The notes: generated by a model from the letters alone, not told the origin. A stretch of 54,664 nt of DNA from SYFY01 sp031385325 (GCA_031385325.1 JANNBJ010000116.1:1-54664), one strand, 5' to 3'; numbered from the stretch's first letter, positions 8,323 through 17,051 are shown. Made by a program: numbers and translations.

Positions 8323-8840
8323 TCACCAAAGCGAGGAGTGGCTTACGCGTCCGATTCCCATGAGCAGCATCGGGTCCGGATCAACGATCGTCGCATATGC
8401 GGCGCCCAGGCTGACGTAGTCACCGATCTCGGCGTGGATACCGTCGACCAGGCCGGCAAAAGGCGCCCTGATGGCGGTGCGATTCACTTCCAGGTTGGTG
8501 CGTTTGAGGGAAGGCTCTGCGGAAGCCAGACGGGCTTTTGCAGCGGCGATCGCAGAGTCGGAAACCAACTCTCGTTTCTGCAGCTTGAGTGCACCATCAA
8601 AGTCGATTTGTGCCTGATTGAGCGCTTCGCTGGCTTCTGATTGCGCGGCATCACGATCATCCAGACTGATGCGGCAGAGCAGGTCACCTTCCGCAACACG
8701 CGATCCTCGCTCGATCGGCCGGTCCATGATCTTGCCTGCGGTCTTTGCCTTGACCATCACTGTCCGCTTGTTCTCGGTGCGTCCGCGAGCTCGTTGGCCT
8801 GGGCGATGGACTCCGGCGGCGCAACGGGTTAGCAGCGCGC
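8323..8840 (-). pseudogene. RND efflux periplasmic adaptor (HlyD/MFP) fragment
   Basis: A remnant of a membrane-fusion protein. It keeps RGRTENKRTVMVKAKTAG, the biotinyl-lipoyl-like strand after the N-terminal anchor, then an alpha-hairpin (RDAAQSEASEALNQAQIDF and following helix) and the returning half-motif IRAPFAGLVDGIHAEIGDYVS. It stops after DPDPMLLMG, about where the beta-barrel domain should begin. The N-terminal signal/anchor is not intact: the frame stays open upstream to about 8840 but shows no convincing signal peptide or start. The C-terminal third is lost. With the pump fragment downstream it documents a decayed RND efflux operon. Confidence 0.8.
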
Positions 8841-8923
8841 GCCTGATCGGGCCAGGAACTTTTCCCGATTTTTGTCCAGGACGGCCTCATTCCTTGGCGC
8901 AACAACTCTCGATGTCTGGTCGA

Positions 8924-9052
8924 GGAGGATGTTGCGTCAAGCAAGGCGGCACACGGATGTGCCGCCCACCCGCACTATCGGCAAAGGCGATCGTGCGGGT
9001 GTAAGGGAGCGGAGCGAGCGGTCAGGCGTAAGGGCAGGATGCCCGTAGCCAA
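8924..9052. repeat. 129-bp structured repeat, copy 1
   Basis: First of two directly repeated copies that differ at only five positions and are separated by 30 bases. It contains a nine-base perfect hairpin (8945-8953 with 8958-8966, GGCGGCACA stem), then a second inverted repeat (8969-8975 with 8993-8999, CCCGCAC stem), and a short GGGCA/TGCCC hairpin near its right end. The copies sit beside the decayed RND operon and fill the gene-free stretch 8841-9223. No coding sequence is supported here. Confidence 0.75.
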
Positions 9053-9082
9053 TAAACGGCGAAGCGCGCAATCCGGCAGTTT

Positions 9083-9211
9083 GGAGGATGTTGCGTCAAC
9101 CAAGGCGGCACACGGATGTGCCGCCCACCCGCACTATCGGCAAAGCCGATCGTGCGGGTGTGAGGGAGCGGAGCGACCGGTCATGCGTAAGGGCAGGATG
9201 CCCGTAGCCAA
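9083..9211. repeat. 129-bp structured repeat, copy 2
   Basis: Second copy of the repeat at 8924-9052, offset by 159 bases in the same orientation. Here the central stem is better: the ATCGGC-AAA-GCCGAT hairpin inside the CCCGCAC/GTGCGGG arms pairs fully, while copy 1 carries one mismatch. It ends about a dozen bases from the stop codon of the glutathione transferase gene, so it could act in its 3' untranslated region. Confidence 0.75.
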
Positions 9212-9223
9212 AAACAAGAGCCC

Positions 9224-9835
9224 CTAAGCCTTTGCAGAAGGTCTTGCCGACATGCGATCGAACCACGGCTTGATGTTCGCCAGGCTTTCATCGAAAGGTT
9301 GTCCGACGTTCTTGCCAAACGCCAGGAAGCAGAACAGCAACACGTCGGCCAGGGTCAGTTTGTCACCAGCGATGAACTGTCGGCCGCCAATCAGTCCGTT
9401 GAGCCACGCCAGTTTTTCCCGCGCGATTCTTTTCAGTCCATCGGCGGCCTCAGGAATGGTCACCATGCGGTCCTTGAAAATCGGCATGCCTTCTGCAAAG
9501 CGGAAACCATTGCCCATGGTCTCGCAGATGTTCAGATCGATACGTCGAACCCACATGCGGGTATTCGCGCGTTCCTCGGCAGTGGCACCGATCAACGATG
9601 CACCAGGACCCACTTCGTCGAGGTATTCGCAGATCGCAGTGATCTCGGCGAGGTACTGGCCGTTGTCCAGTTGCAGGCATGGCAGTTGTCCAGCGGGGTT
9701 CAGTTTCAGGTAGTCCGCCTTTCTGTTTTCCGCGCCCATGATGTCGATCTTCACCTTCTCGAGGGTGATACCTTTTTCAGCCGCAAACATGCGAACAACA
9801 GCCGGATTCGGACCGACGGAATCATAGAGTTTCAT
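9224..9835 (-). CDS. Glutathione S-transferase family protein
   Basis: A cytoplasmic GST of 203 residues. The start at 9835 has a good ACAGGAG ribosome-binding site; the frame runs further up to 9871 without one. Residues 1-80 are the thioredoxin-like domain (MKLYDSVGPNP, LKLNPAGQLPCLQLDNG, AITAICEYLDE), with the cis-Pro of QLPCLQL and the EITAI glutathione-binding loop. The rest is the helical C-terminal domain (AGDKLTLADVLLFCFLAF). The expected active-site Ser/Cys/Tyr in the first loop is not certain: SVGPNP offers a Ser. It lies next to a glyoxalase-like gene on the same strand, which suggests a shared glutathione-linked detoxification or isomerisation role. Confidence 0.9.
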   Translation of the reverse strand: MKLYDSVGPNPAVVRMFAAEKGITLEKVKIDIMGAENRKADYLKLNPAGQLPCLQLDNGQYLAEITAICEYLDEVGPGASLIGATAEERANTRMWVRRIDLNICETMGNGFRFAEGMPIFKDRMVTIPEAADGLKRIAREKLAWLNGLIGGRQFIAGDKLTLADVLLFCFLAFGKNVGQPFDESLANIKPWFDRMSARPSAKA

Positions 9836-9864
9836 GAGTTCTCCTGTGGTTTTGGTGGTGGTTT

Positions 9865-10284
9865 CTACCACTCACCAGTGTTGGGCATGCTTGCCCAGGG
9901 TTCGGCCGGTGGCAGCGCAGCGCCATGCTGCAACAATTCGATAGACACGTTATCGGGGGAACGAACGAATGCCATTCGCCCGTCGCGCGGTGGTCGGTTG
10001 ATCGTCACACCATGATCGAGAAGACGCTGGCAGGTTGCATAGATGTTGTCCACCGCATAGGCAAGATGGCCGAAGTTGCGACCACCCTTCAAGACTTCCG
10101 GGTCGTAGTTGTAGGTGAGTTCGACCTGTGCCGATTCATCACCAGATGGCGCGAGGAAGACCAGGGTGAAACGACCACCGGGATTGTCGATGCGCCGCAG
10201 CTCAATCAAGCCGAGCTTGTTGCAGTAGAAATCGACGGACGCTTCGAGGTCCGTCACGCGAACCATCGTGTGGAGATATTTCAT
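9865..10284 (-). CDS. gloA: Lactoylglutathione lyase (glyoxalase I)-like VOC protein
   Basis: A VOC-fold metalloenzyme of 139 residues resembling glyoxalase I, which isomerises the methylglyoxal-glutathione hemithioacetal. All four metal ligands of that family are in place: His5 in KYLHTMVRV, Glu in VELTYNYD, His in FGHLAYAVD and Glu in VSIELLQHG. The start MKYLHTMVRVTDL matches the family's normal N-terminus. The downstream GST gene begins 29 bases beyond its stop, so the two are probably co-transcribed. A related VOC dioxygenase or isomerase role cannot be excluded. Confidence 0.88.
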   Translation of the reverse strand: MKYLHTMVRVTDLEASVDFYCNKLGLIELRRIDNPGGRFTLVFLAPSGDESAQVELTYNYDPEVLKGGRNFGHLAYAVDNIYATCQRLLDHGVTINRPPRDGRMAFVRSPDNVSIELLQHGAALPPAEPWASMPNTGEW

Positions 10285-10364
10285 GGATCAAGTCAGGTGT
10301 GGGCTGGGCCGAGAGGTTAACCCGACTGCGGATCGATACCAAGTTCAGCACGACGCTCGGTCGG

Positions 10365-10520
10365 TCAGGACAATCCGATGAACACAATCACGCCAGCCAG
10401 CGTCAGCAATGCGCTCACGAGAAGCACGGATTCGCCGGTTGAGAGTCGGTCATCCCGGCGTGTGCCCCTGATGGTAGTTGCCGGTATGCTGATCTGGGCT
10501 GGGTTATGGTCTGGGGCCAT
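10365..10520 (-). CDS. Candidate 51-residue single-pass membrane protein
   Basis: A short frame starting at ATG 10520 encodes a polar 30-residue N-terminus followed by a clear C-terminal membrane helix (VLLVSALLTLAGVIVFIGLS) and a TGA stop. No strong ribosome-binding site precedes it. An overlapping plus-strand frame at 10378-10545 (55 residues, AGGA site seven bases before its ATG) is an alternative. The minus-strand version is favoured because flanking genes share its strand, its third codon positions are richer in G/C, and its helix is more typical. Confidence 0.33.
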   Translation of the reverse strand: MAPDHNPAQISIPATTIRGTRRDDRLSTGESVLLVSALLTLAGVIVFIGLS

Positions 10521-10560
10521 GGTCAGTGGGTTACGAATTCAGTGATCAATATGCGCCGCT

Positions 10561-10734
10561 TCAGTGTTTTTGGTGCAGGGTCCTGAGTTGCTCGGCGCGT
10601 TGCTCGATGCTCTTGCGATAAGCGGCAGCAACCGAGCGGGACATACGCCGTCCATTGTCACGCCGCGAACGAAATTCGTCCTCGAGTTTGCGAATTTCTT
10701 CGGCCAACAAATCCTGATAGTTTTCAGTGGTCAT
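10561..10734 (-). CDS. Small charged helical protein, function unknown
   Basis: A 57-residue frame from ATG 10734, not recognised. The product is highly charged and predicted helical (EEIRKLEDEFRSRRD, then SVAAAYRKSIEQRAEQL), so a coiled coil or nucleic-acid-associated role is possible. The same frame remains open to 10905, with other ATGs at 10788 and 10797, but the added N-terminus looks unlike a folded protein and no site before any start is strong. It is divergent from the M48 protease gene. Confidence 0.5.
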   Translation of the reverse strand: MTTENYQDLLAEEIRKLEDEFRSRRDNGRRMSRSVAAAYRKSIEQRAEQLRTLHQKH

Positions 10735-10998
10735 CGTTACTGCTGACGCCTCTCTTTCTCGGGCTCGTTTCCCTGTCCTGGTTGCTTGCATGGGAGCCAT
10801 CAGTCCGCCGAATTCCAGTCTCGCGGTTGGTGAGCCGATGTCCCATTCCATGGCTGCAAAAGTAGCGCAACCAACGCTTGCTGCAGGTGAACGGATTGTA
10901 AACACAATGTGCTCAGGGTTGATCGGGGTGTGATGAGGTTGCCGACCGGGTCACGCGGCTTGTACGCTGCGGACGAAGGATTTCAGGAAAAGACAGCC

Positions 10999-12549
10999 AT
11001 GCGAGTTTTGTTATCGACCCGGATTGTGATTCTGTTCTCGATACTGGCGGGGCTCAGCGGTTGCGTTACCAACCCGGTCACTGGCAAGAACGAGGTTGGT
11101 TTCATCAGCACCGAAAAGCAGATCGATATCGGGCGCAAGAATTACATTCCTGCGCAGCAGATGCAGGGTGGTCAATACAAGGTCGATCCTGATCTGACGG
11201 AGTACCTGACTTCGGTGGGACAGCGACTGGCAGCGCAGAGCGGTGCCGACCTGCCGTACGAATTTGTCGTGCTCAACAATTCCGTGCCGAACGCCTGGGC
11301 GATGCCTGGTGGCAAGATCGCAGTGAATCGGGGCCTGCTGACGGAGCTCACGAACGAGGCAGAACTCGCCGCTGTGGTTGGACATGAGATTACGCACGCC
11401 GCAGCTCGTCATGGGGCCAAGGGCATCGAGCGTGGTGTGCTGTTGCAGGGGGCAATGATTGCTGCAGCCATTGGCACCCGTAATCAGGAGTATGCGGGTG
11501 CCATACTAGCCGGTGGGCAGCTTGCCGCAGGTCTCGTCACGCAGAAATTCGGCCGTGACGCGGAACGCGAATCGGACTACTACGGCACACTGTTCATGGC
11601 CAAGGCGGGTTACGACCCCGAAGCTGCCGTGACGTTACAACAAACGTTTGTACGCTTGTCTGAAGGCAACAAACCCGGCTGGGTCCAGGGACTGTTCGCC
11701 AGTCATCCGGCGTCTCAGGAGCGGGTCGAGAACAATCGGGTGCGGGTCGCTGAACTGCGTAGCGAAGGCTTTGCAGGTGGTGAACTTGGCGCAGACAGAT
11801 ATCAGCGGGCGATTGCCCGGATTCGTCAGGATGCCCCTGCCTATGCCGCCTATGATGCTGCGCGCAAGGCGTTGCAGGAGAAGTCGATCGATGCAGCACT
11901 TAAGGAAGTGGACAAGGCGATCGCCCTGCAACCCGCCGAAGCACAGTTCTACGGATTGAAAGGCGACATCCGACGATTACAGGACAAGCACAGTGACGCG
12001 GTGCGTCAGTACGATCAGGCGATTGCGCGAGATGACGCCTTTTTCGCCTACCTGCTGGGGAGAGGCGTCAGCCGCGCGGAGTTGAAACAGCGTGCGCCGG
12101 CCAAGGAAGATTTTGCGGCTTCGCTGAAGCTGCTTCCTACCGCGGTTGCCTATAACGAACTCGGCAAGATTGCGGAAGCCGATGGGAATCAGGACGAGGC
12201 CGTTCGTTATTACGCGGCGGCTTCGAAAGCCCAGGATGAAACCGGCCAGACTGCGTTTGCCAGTTTGTTGAGGCTCGATTTGCCTCGCCAACCGGCGAAG
12301 TACGTGAAGTCGACACTCGTCAGTGGTGATGACGGCAGGTTGTTTCTGAGGGTCAGCAATGGCACGCCGGCGGATCTTTCCGGTGTTCGAGTCCAGGTGG
12401 CGCTGCGCTGGGCGGCCGCCGGTGACGAGTCGTTTACGGTGGATTTCCCGAGCATACCGGCAGGACAAGCGGTGGACCGCGAAATCCCTTTGCGTGAAGA
12501 AGCGCTGGTGGCGGGTGAAGCAACCACTATTGCAGCCAGTACCCGCTGA
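10999..12549 (+). CDS. M48 family metalloprotease lipoprotein with TPR repeats (BepA-like)
   Basis: A periplasmic zinc protease of 516 residues. The start at 10999 follows an AGGAAAAG site and gives a lipoprotein signal peptide ending LSGC (lipobox Cys22, followed by Val). The peptidase domain carries the zinc motif HEITH (His129, Glu130, His133) and the downstream ERESDYYG acidic ligand. From about residue 280 the chain has TPR-like helices (YAAYDAARKALQEKS, ALKEVDKAIALQPAEAQFYGLKG), then a C-terminal beta-rich domain unlike standard BepA. Relatives degrade or help fold outer-membrane beta-barrel proteins. It is a single gene convergent with the TerC-family gene. Confidence 0.9.
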   Translation: MRVLLSTRIVILFSILAGLSGCVTNPVTGKNEVGFISTEKQIDIGRKNYIPAQQMQGGQYKVDPDLTEYLTSVGQRLAAQSGADLPYEFVVLNNSVPNAWAMPGGKIAVNRGLLTELTNEAELAAVVGHEITHAAARHGAKGIERGVLLQGAMIAAAIGTRNQEYAGAILAGGQLAAGLVTQKFGRDAERESDYYGTLFMAKAGYDPEAAVTLQQTFVRLSEGNKPGWVQGLFASHPASQERVENNRVRVAELRSEGFAGGELGADRYQRAIARIRQDAPAYAAYDAARKALQEKSIDAALKEVDKAIALQPAEAQFYGLKGDIRRLQDKHSDAVRQYDQAIARDDAFFAYLLGRGVSRAELKQRAPAKEDFAASLKLLPTAVAYNELGKIAEADGNQDEAVRYYAAASKAQDETGQTAFASLLRLDLPRQPAKYVKSTLVSGDDGRLFLRVSNGTPADLSGVRVQVALRWAAAGDESFTVDFPSIPAGQAVDREIPLREEALVAGEATTIAASTR

Positions 12550-12557
12550 AGCGGATG

Positions 12558-14120
12558 TCAGAGTTCATCGGGAGGTACGCGCTGGATGCGCACCTGTTCC
12601 ACCTTGTATGGTGAGGCTTCGACCACTTCGAACTGCAGGTCACCGTAGCGGAAGTTGTCGCCGACGGAAGGGATGTTGTCGCTCTGTGCCAGCAGCAGGC
12701 CGGCCAACGTCAGGTACTCATCGTCCGGTTTGACCAGATGGGATGCACCGAGTGTGTGGGATACCTGGTAGAGATCTGCCGAGCCCTTGGCCAGCCAGCC
12801 ACTGCCGTCGACCAGGATGTCTGCGGTCTCGTCCGCGTCGGGAAAATCTCCGGCAATGGCTTCCAGCACATCCAGGGGTGTCACCAGACCGACGATGTAT
12901 TGTCCATCATCCACCACAAATACAAGCCGGCCGCCTGATGCGCGCAGTGCATGCAGTACCTGAATCGCATCCAGTTTGTCGCTGACATACTGCGGTGGGT
13001 GTCGCCTGGCCACTGTGGCGAGATCTTCACCGCGCTCCAGAGCCATGAACAGCGCTGTGACCTGGACCACTCCAAGCGGGTCATCGAGCGATCCCTGGCA
13101 GACCGGAAACAGGCCGTGGGTCGATTCGCTGAGGTGTTCTCGTATGCGTTCGGGCGGCCAGTCGACGTCGACGTACGAGATATCGCTCCTGGGTGTCATG
13201 ATCCGCCGCACCGACACAGCAGCAAGACTCAGTACTCCCGAGATCATGTAACGTTCTTCGGCGAGGAAGGGTGGTGCATCGGCCGCCTGCTCCGGGACGC
13301 CAGGCTCCGCTATCACCGCCTCGGGTACTGGTCGACTGCCGAGCATGCGCAGGATGGCTTCGGCAGTGCGTGCCCGCAGCGGTGTTATCGCCTCGTGTCG
13401 TTCGCTCTTGCGCCGCGCAATCTGGTTGAAGAACTCGATGAGAATCGAAAAACCGATGGCGCCGTAGAGATAGCCTTTTGGAATGTGCTGGCCAAAACCA
13501 TCCGCGATCAGCGTCAAACCGATCATCAGCAGGAACCCCAGGCACAGGATCACGAGGCTGGGGTGACGGTTGACAAAGATCGTCAGTGGCTTGGAGGCCG
13601 CGATCATCACCGCCATGGCGATGACCACCGCGGTCATCATCACCCACAGCTCTTCGACCATGCCGACCGCCGTAATCAGTGCATCCAGCGAAAACACGGC
13701 ATCCAGGATCACGATCTGTGAAATCACCATCCAGAAGCCGGCGTAGGTCCTGCTACTGGAGGTCTGATGTGCGGAGCCTTCCAGGCGCTCGTCCAGTTCC
13801 ATGGTGGCCTTGAACACCAGGAACAGACCACCACCGATAAGGATCAGGTCACGACCGGAAAAGCTGAAACTCGCCAGTGCAAACAGGGGTTCGACCAGCG
13901 TGACCATCCCGGAGATGGCGGTTAGCAACAGCAGGCGCATGATCAGTGCCAGCCCGAGACCCAGCTGTCGCGCGCGGTCGCGCTGATGCGGCGGCAGCTT
14001 TTCCGCCAGCACCGCAATGAAGAGCAGGTTGTCGATGCCGAGCACGATCTCCAGCACCACAAGGGTCAGGAGCCCCACCCAGATGGTAGGATCCGAAAGG
14101 CTGAGGATGAATGCATCCAT
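12558..14120 (-). CDS. TerC-family membrane protein with CBS pair and CorC/HlyC domain (YoaE-like)
   Basis: An inner-membrane protein of 520 residues. The first 240 residues form a TerC domain with about seven helices; its conserved acidic motifs are LGIDNLLF near residue 30 and FSLDALIT near 145, associated with metal transport. Residues about 300-420 are a CBS pair (MTPRSDISYVDV; YIVGLVTPLDVLEAI), and the last 80 residues are the transporter-associated CorC_HlyC domain (YLTLAGLLL, FEVVEASPYKVEQVRI). Length and order match E. coli YoaE/YegH. The substrate is unproven; manganese or other metal export is inferred from relatives. Confidence 0.92.
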   Translation of the reverse strand: MDAFILSLSDPTIWVGLLTLVVLEIVLGIDNLLFIAVLAEKLPPHQRDRARQLGLGLALIMRLLLLTAISGMVTLVEPLFALASFSFSGRDLILIGGGLFLVFKATMELDERLEGSAHQTSSSRTYAGFWMVISQIVILDAVFSLDALITAVGMVEELWVMMTAVVIAMAVMIAASKPLTIFVNRHPSLVILCLGFLLMIGLTLIADGFGQHIPKGYLYGAIGFSILIEFFNQIARRKSERHEAITPLRARTAEAILRMLGSRPVPEAVIAEPGVPEQAADAPPFLAEERYMISGVLSLAAVSVRRIMTPRSDISYVDVDWPPERIREHLSESTHGLFPVCQGSLDDPLGVVQVTALFMALERGEDLATVARRHPPQYVSDKLDAIQVLHALRASGGRLVFVVDDGQYIVGLVTPLDVLEAIAGDFPDADETADILVDGSGWLAKGSADLYQVSHTLGASHLVKPDDEYLTLAGLLLAQSDNIPSVGDNFRYGDLQFEVVEASPYKVEQVRIQRVPPDEL

Positions 14121-14311
14121 TAAATGGTCAGTGCGCGGGGCAGAATCAGCGGGAAGCTTCGACTCTAACAGTCAGCGACAGGAAGTCCAGCGGTTGGCCC
14201 GCGGTTGACAATCTGCACAGACCGGTTTCTGCGCTTGCGTCGAGCACGGCGCAAGGCACCAGAACGGCTGCTCGGTGGTTGCAGGCAAGCGCCAGTCGGC
14301 CCGGCAAAGGC

Positions 14312-15499
14312 TCAGCGTCGGCCTTTCCCCGGCAACCCCCACAACTCGCGCCCATAGTTTTCCGCCGCTTCCTCCCACACCAGAGAGACGTGGGTGATAC
14401 CCACGTTGATGTCTCTTTGAAATCGTTGGATCGGGTTGCCCAGGTACACCGAAGTCGCCCCAGCCATCAGCGCCAGTTCGCTCGCAACCTTGCCCGTGAG
14501 TCTGGCGACGTACGCAGCGTCACGCTGCGACGCAAAGCCATCAACCGCGGATGGCGTGGCTCCGGCTGCAGCCCACTTCTCAAGCTCGGCCAGCCTGTGT
14601 CGCATGATCAGTTCGGCCGCGTGGATGTCCGTGAGTGCCCCGGTCAGCCGGATCTGGTTGGCGACTCGCTCGACCTGCTTTTCGCCGGTGAATAGCGCCT
14701 TCTTGCCGATCAACGCCTGGCGGACGGCGTCAGCCATGCCGTTGGCCATACCGACCAGCGCAGCGGGAATCCCCCACACGGCAGGCCAGCTGAAAGGCAG
14801 TCGGGCCAGGGGCATGCCGTTGGCCTTGCCACCTGGAGTGGTGCCTCCCACCAGGTCGCGAATCGAAAGTATGCGGTGATCTGGAACGAAGACGTTTTCC
14901 AGAATCAGATCTTTTGAACCCGTGCCGCACAGTCCCGAGACGAACCAGTCATCAACGATCGAAACATCGGATCGGGGCACCAGCATCCAGTCGAAAACGG
15001 TCGCGCTCGGTTTGAGGATGATGAACCACCCGGCAAAGTCGCAGCCACTGGAGAACTTCCAGCGCCCACTAAGACGATATCCCCCGTCCAGCCTCACAGC
15101 TTCACTGGCAGTCGCAAACGAAACGGTGGAGCAGACCTGGTCGTTGCCTTGGGCCCAGTACTCATCCTGCGCGGCCGGCGGAAACAGGCTCAGCTGGTAG
15201 TTGTGAACGATAAAGAGATTGGCGATCCAGCCGCTCGAACCGCAGGCACTGGCGAGGGTGCTGATGCATTCCGCCGCTGTTCCCATACCCAATTCAAATC
15301 CGCCGCGATTCTTCGGCTGCAGAATTCTGTGGAAACCTGCAGCTCTGAACTCGGCGATGGTTTGCTCCGGTAATCGGCGACTCCGTTCAGCCTCGATGGA
15401 GCGTTCTCGCAGGCGCGGCAGCAACGCCTCGGCGCGGGCAGTCATCTCTGCGTGAGAGGGGACCCTCGCCTGTGCGCCGGATCTGCCGTTGGTTGTCAT
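14312..15499 (-). CDS. Acyl-CoA dehydrogenase-fold flavin monooxygenase (HsaA/HpaH-C2-like)
   Basis: A 395-residue protein of the acyl-CoA dehydrogenase superfamily. The combination of QPKNRGGFELGMG near residue 60, STLASACGSSGWIANLF near 85, LSGRWKFSSGCDFAGW near 140, and the C-terminal ATSVYLGNPIQRFQRDINVGITH is typical of the group-D, reduced-flavin-dependent monooxygenases such as HsaA and the 4-hydroxyphenylacetate hydroxylase C2, rather than of acyl-CoA dehydrogenases. It would hydroxylate a phenolic or similar substrate with flavin supplied by a separate reductase, and none is encoded nearby. It lies 33 bases downstream of an HpaB-like gene on the same strand, so they are probably co-transcribed. 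Confidence 0.88.
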   Translation of the reverse strand: MTTNGRSGAQARVPSHAEMTARAEALLPRLRERSIEAERSRRLPEQTIAEFRAAGFHRILQPKNRGGFELGMGTAAECISTLASACGSSGWIANLFIVHNYQLSLFPPAAQDEYWAQGNDQVCSTVSFATASEAVRLDGGYRLSGRWKFSSGCDFAGWFIILKPSATVFDWMLVPRSDVSIVDDWFVSGLCGTGSKDLILENVFVPDHRILSIRDLVGGTTPGGKANGMPLARLPFSWPAVWGIPAALVGMANGMADAVRQALIGKKALFTGEKQVERVANQIRLTGALTDIHAAELIMRHRLAELEKWAAAGATPSAVDGFASQRDAAYVARLTGKVASELALMAGATSVYLGNPIQRFQRDINVGITHVSLVWEEAAENYGRELWGLPGKGRR

Positions 15500-15532
15500 C
15501 TGCTGCTCGCTTCTCCCAGGTCCAGCACTTTC

Positions 15533-16927
15533 CTATGCAGTTTTACCGACGTACTCGTCCATGCTCGCATAACGCAGAGCCATCTCCTTGGCCCGCTCCA
15601 TGTCGTAGTGCATGCGCGAGACGATGCGCTGCGCATACAACCCGCCACCGGCCTGGATGTTGGTCACAGCGCTCCAGCCACCTAACGCATCCGCGGTGGT
15701 GTCTCGTATGGCATGGAAGAGTCTGGTTCGATAGAGACCATCCACATCCTGGCGTGTACCCATGTACTTGCGAATCAGGTGTCCAGACTCTTCGTTCTCG
15801 AGGTCTGCTATCGATGGAGCGGTGAGAACTGATCCGCCTGCGATGTCATGGAGATGCCGCACCATAAGCGAGTAGTTTGCCGCGCCGTGGTATTTGCCGA
15901 CATTGGTATAAAGTTCGTCGGGGAAGGCGGCACCATCAGAGGTGATCTTGCACTTCTCGATGGCCGCTTCAAGTGAAGCGCGGATCAAGGTGGCGTTGAT
16001 CATCATTTCCGAGATTTTTTCGCGGACGTGCGCGGTTTTTTCCAGGCCATTGGCTTCGCAGATGAGTTGTGCGTAACCCACCAGTCGATCGTATCCGGAT
16101 GCCATGCTGGCCAGTCCACCAAGTCTCTCCCACAGACCAAGGCTGTGCGCAAAAACTGCGGCAAGTTCCGGTGGTCCGTCAAGAAACACTCGTTCGTTGG
16201 GCACGAAGACGTCGTCAAAAATCACAAACCCTTCCGGTGTATGGAAACGCCCGGAGACAGGAAAGTCGCGTTTGTCCTCATGCCGCGGATAGTAGGTGGT
16301 GTTGATGATCTTCACCCCTTTTGCGTTCACCGGCACCATGCAGGCGATGGCGTAGTCATCTTCCCCCGGCTTCATGGACTTGGTCGGGATGGTCATGAGT
16401 TCATGGCCCATGCTCGCGGCCGAGATGTGCAATTTTGCGCCGCGAATCACCACACCCTCTGGCGTTCGCTTGACGACTCGTACGTACGCATCCGGATCAT
16501 CCTGCTTGGAAGGTGAGCGACTGCGATCGCCTTTGGCATCCGTGATGCACTGCGTAATGCGCAGGTCCTTGCGCTGCACCTCTTGTACGTAAGCGCGAAT
16601 GCGGGCTGCGTTTTCCGGCAGCTGACTTTCGATTCGATCTGCAGCAGTGAGCAGCGTCATCACCGATGCATAGGTGACGTGAGTGAGCAGATCAACGGTC
16701 TCGTGCAGCTCCACCTGTTCGCGCAGTTCATGCGCTGAACCCGGCACCTTCATGAACGCACCCACCGCATCTGCACCCGGTTGGTAGAAACGGTTGTAGC
16801 CCGCCGCGGCGGAGTCGACGGTAATGCCGAGAATCGGATCGGTCGCCACGTTCGCGATACGCTCACCCTGGAAATAGGTTTCGCGTCCGTCGTTCAGCGA
16901 AGCGCGGTATTGATCTCCCGTCATCAT
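15533..16927 (-). CDS. HpaB-family (4-hydroxyphenylacetate 3-monooxygenase-type) oxygenase
   Basis: A 464-residue member of the HpaB/PvcC/4-hydroxybutyryl-CoA dehydratase family. The start MMTGDQYRASLNDGRETYFQGERI is the family N-terminus, and DAKGDRSRSPSKQDDPDAYVRVV plus VIRGAKLHISAASMGHE are its flavin-binding core. The cysteines that hold the iron-sulfur cluster of the dehydratase branch are not evident, so a reduced-flavin monooxygenase is the better guess. A GGGGGAG site precedes the start. It probably forms an operon with the HsaA-like gene, and it is divergent from an SRPBCC/ArsR pair across an intergenic region with two perfect palindromes, which suggests ArsR control. Confidence 0.9.
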   Translation of the reverse strand: MMTGDQYRASLNDGRETYFQGERIANVATDPILGITVDSAAAGYNRFYQPGADAVGAFMKVPGSAHELREQVELHETVDLLTHVTYASVMTLLTAADRIESQLPENAARIRAYVQEVQRKDLRITQCITDAKGDRSRSPSKQDDPDAYVRVVKRTPEGVVIRGAKLHISAASMGHELMTIPTKSMKPGEDDYAIACMVPVNAKGVKIINTTYYPRHEDKRDFPVSGRFHTPEGFVIFDDVFVPNERVFLDGPPELAAVFAHSLGLWERLGGLASMASGYDRLVGYAQLICEANGLEKTAHVREKISEMMINATLIRASLEAAIEKCKITSDGAAFPDELYTNVGKYHGAANYSLMVRHLHDIAGGSVLTAPSIADLENEESGHLIRKYMGTRQDVDGLYRTRLFHAIRDTTADALGGWSAVTNIQAGGGLYAQRIVSRMHYDMERAKEMALRYASMDEYVGKTA

Positions 16928-16968
16928 GGTGCTGGTCTCCCCCGACCTTGCGTTGAATCTTAAGGAAG

Positions 16969-16984
16969 GTCTGATGAATCAGAC
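16969..16984. promoter_or_regulatory. Perfect palindrome upstream of the HpaB-like gene
   Basis: GTCTGAT-GA-ATCAGAC, seven-base perfect arms with a two-base centre, 42 bases upstream of the HpaB-like start. Its position in a short divergent intergenic region suggests a repressor or activator site. Which protein binds is not known. Confidence 0.45.
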
Positions 16985-17031
16985 GATCCCTGATTCTCGA
17001 CAACGTCGGCGGCCGATTCAATCTTTGTTTT

Positions 17032-17051
17032 GCGTAACCGAAATGTTACGC
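17032..17051. promoter_or_regulatory. Candidate ArsR operator overlapping a promoter
   Basis: GCGTAAC-N6-GTTACGC, seven-base perfect arms. It lies between a TTGCGT hexamer (17030-17035) and a TAGGAT hexamer (17053-17058) spaced 17 bases apart, so a bound repressor would cover the promoter of the SRPBCC/ArsR operon. The -35 match is weak (three of six). Autoregulation by the ArsR protein encoded downstream is the simplest reading. Confidence 0.55.

Noticed and set aside
14312..15499. Acyl-CoA dehydrogenase in beta-oxidation
   Set aside because: Sequence landmarks match reduced-flavin monooxygenases of the same fold better than acyl-CoA dehydrogenases.
15533..16927. Assignment as 4-hydroxybutyryl-CoA dehydratase
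   Set aside because: The cysteine ligands of the iron-sulfur cluster are not evident, so an HpaB-type monooxygenase is the better call.
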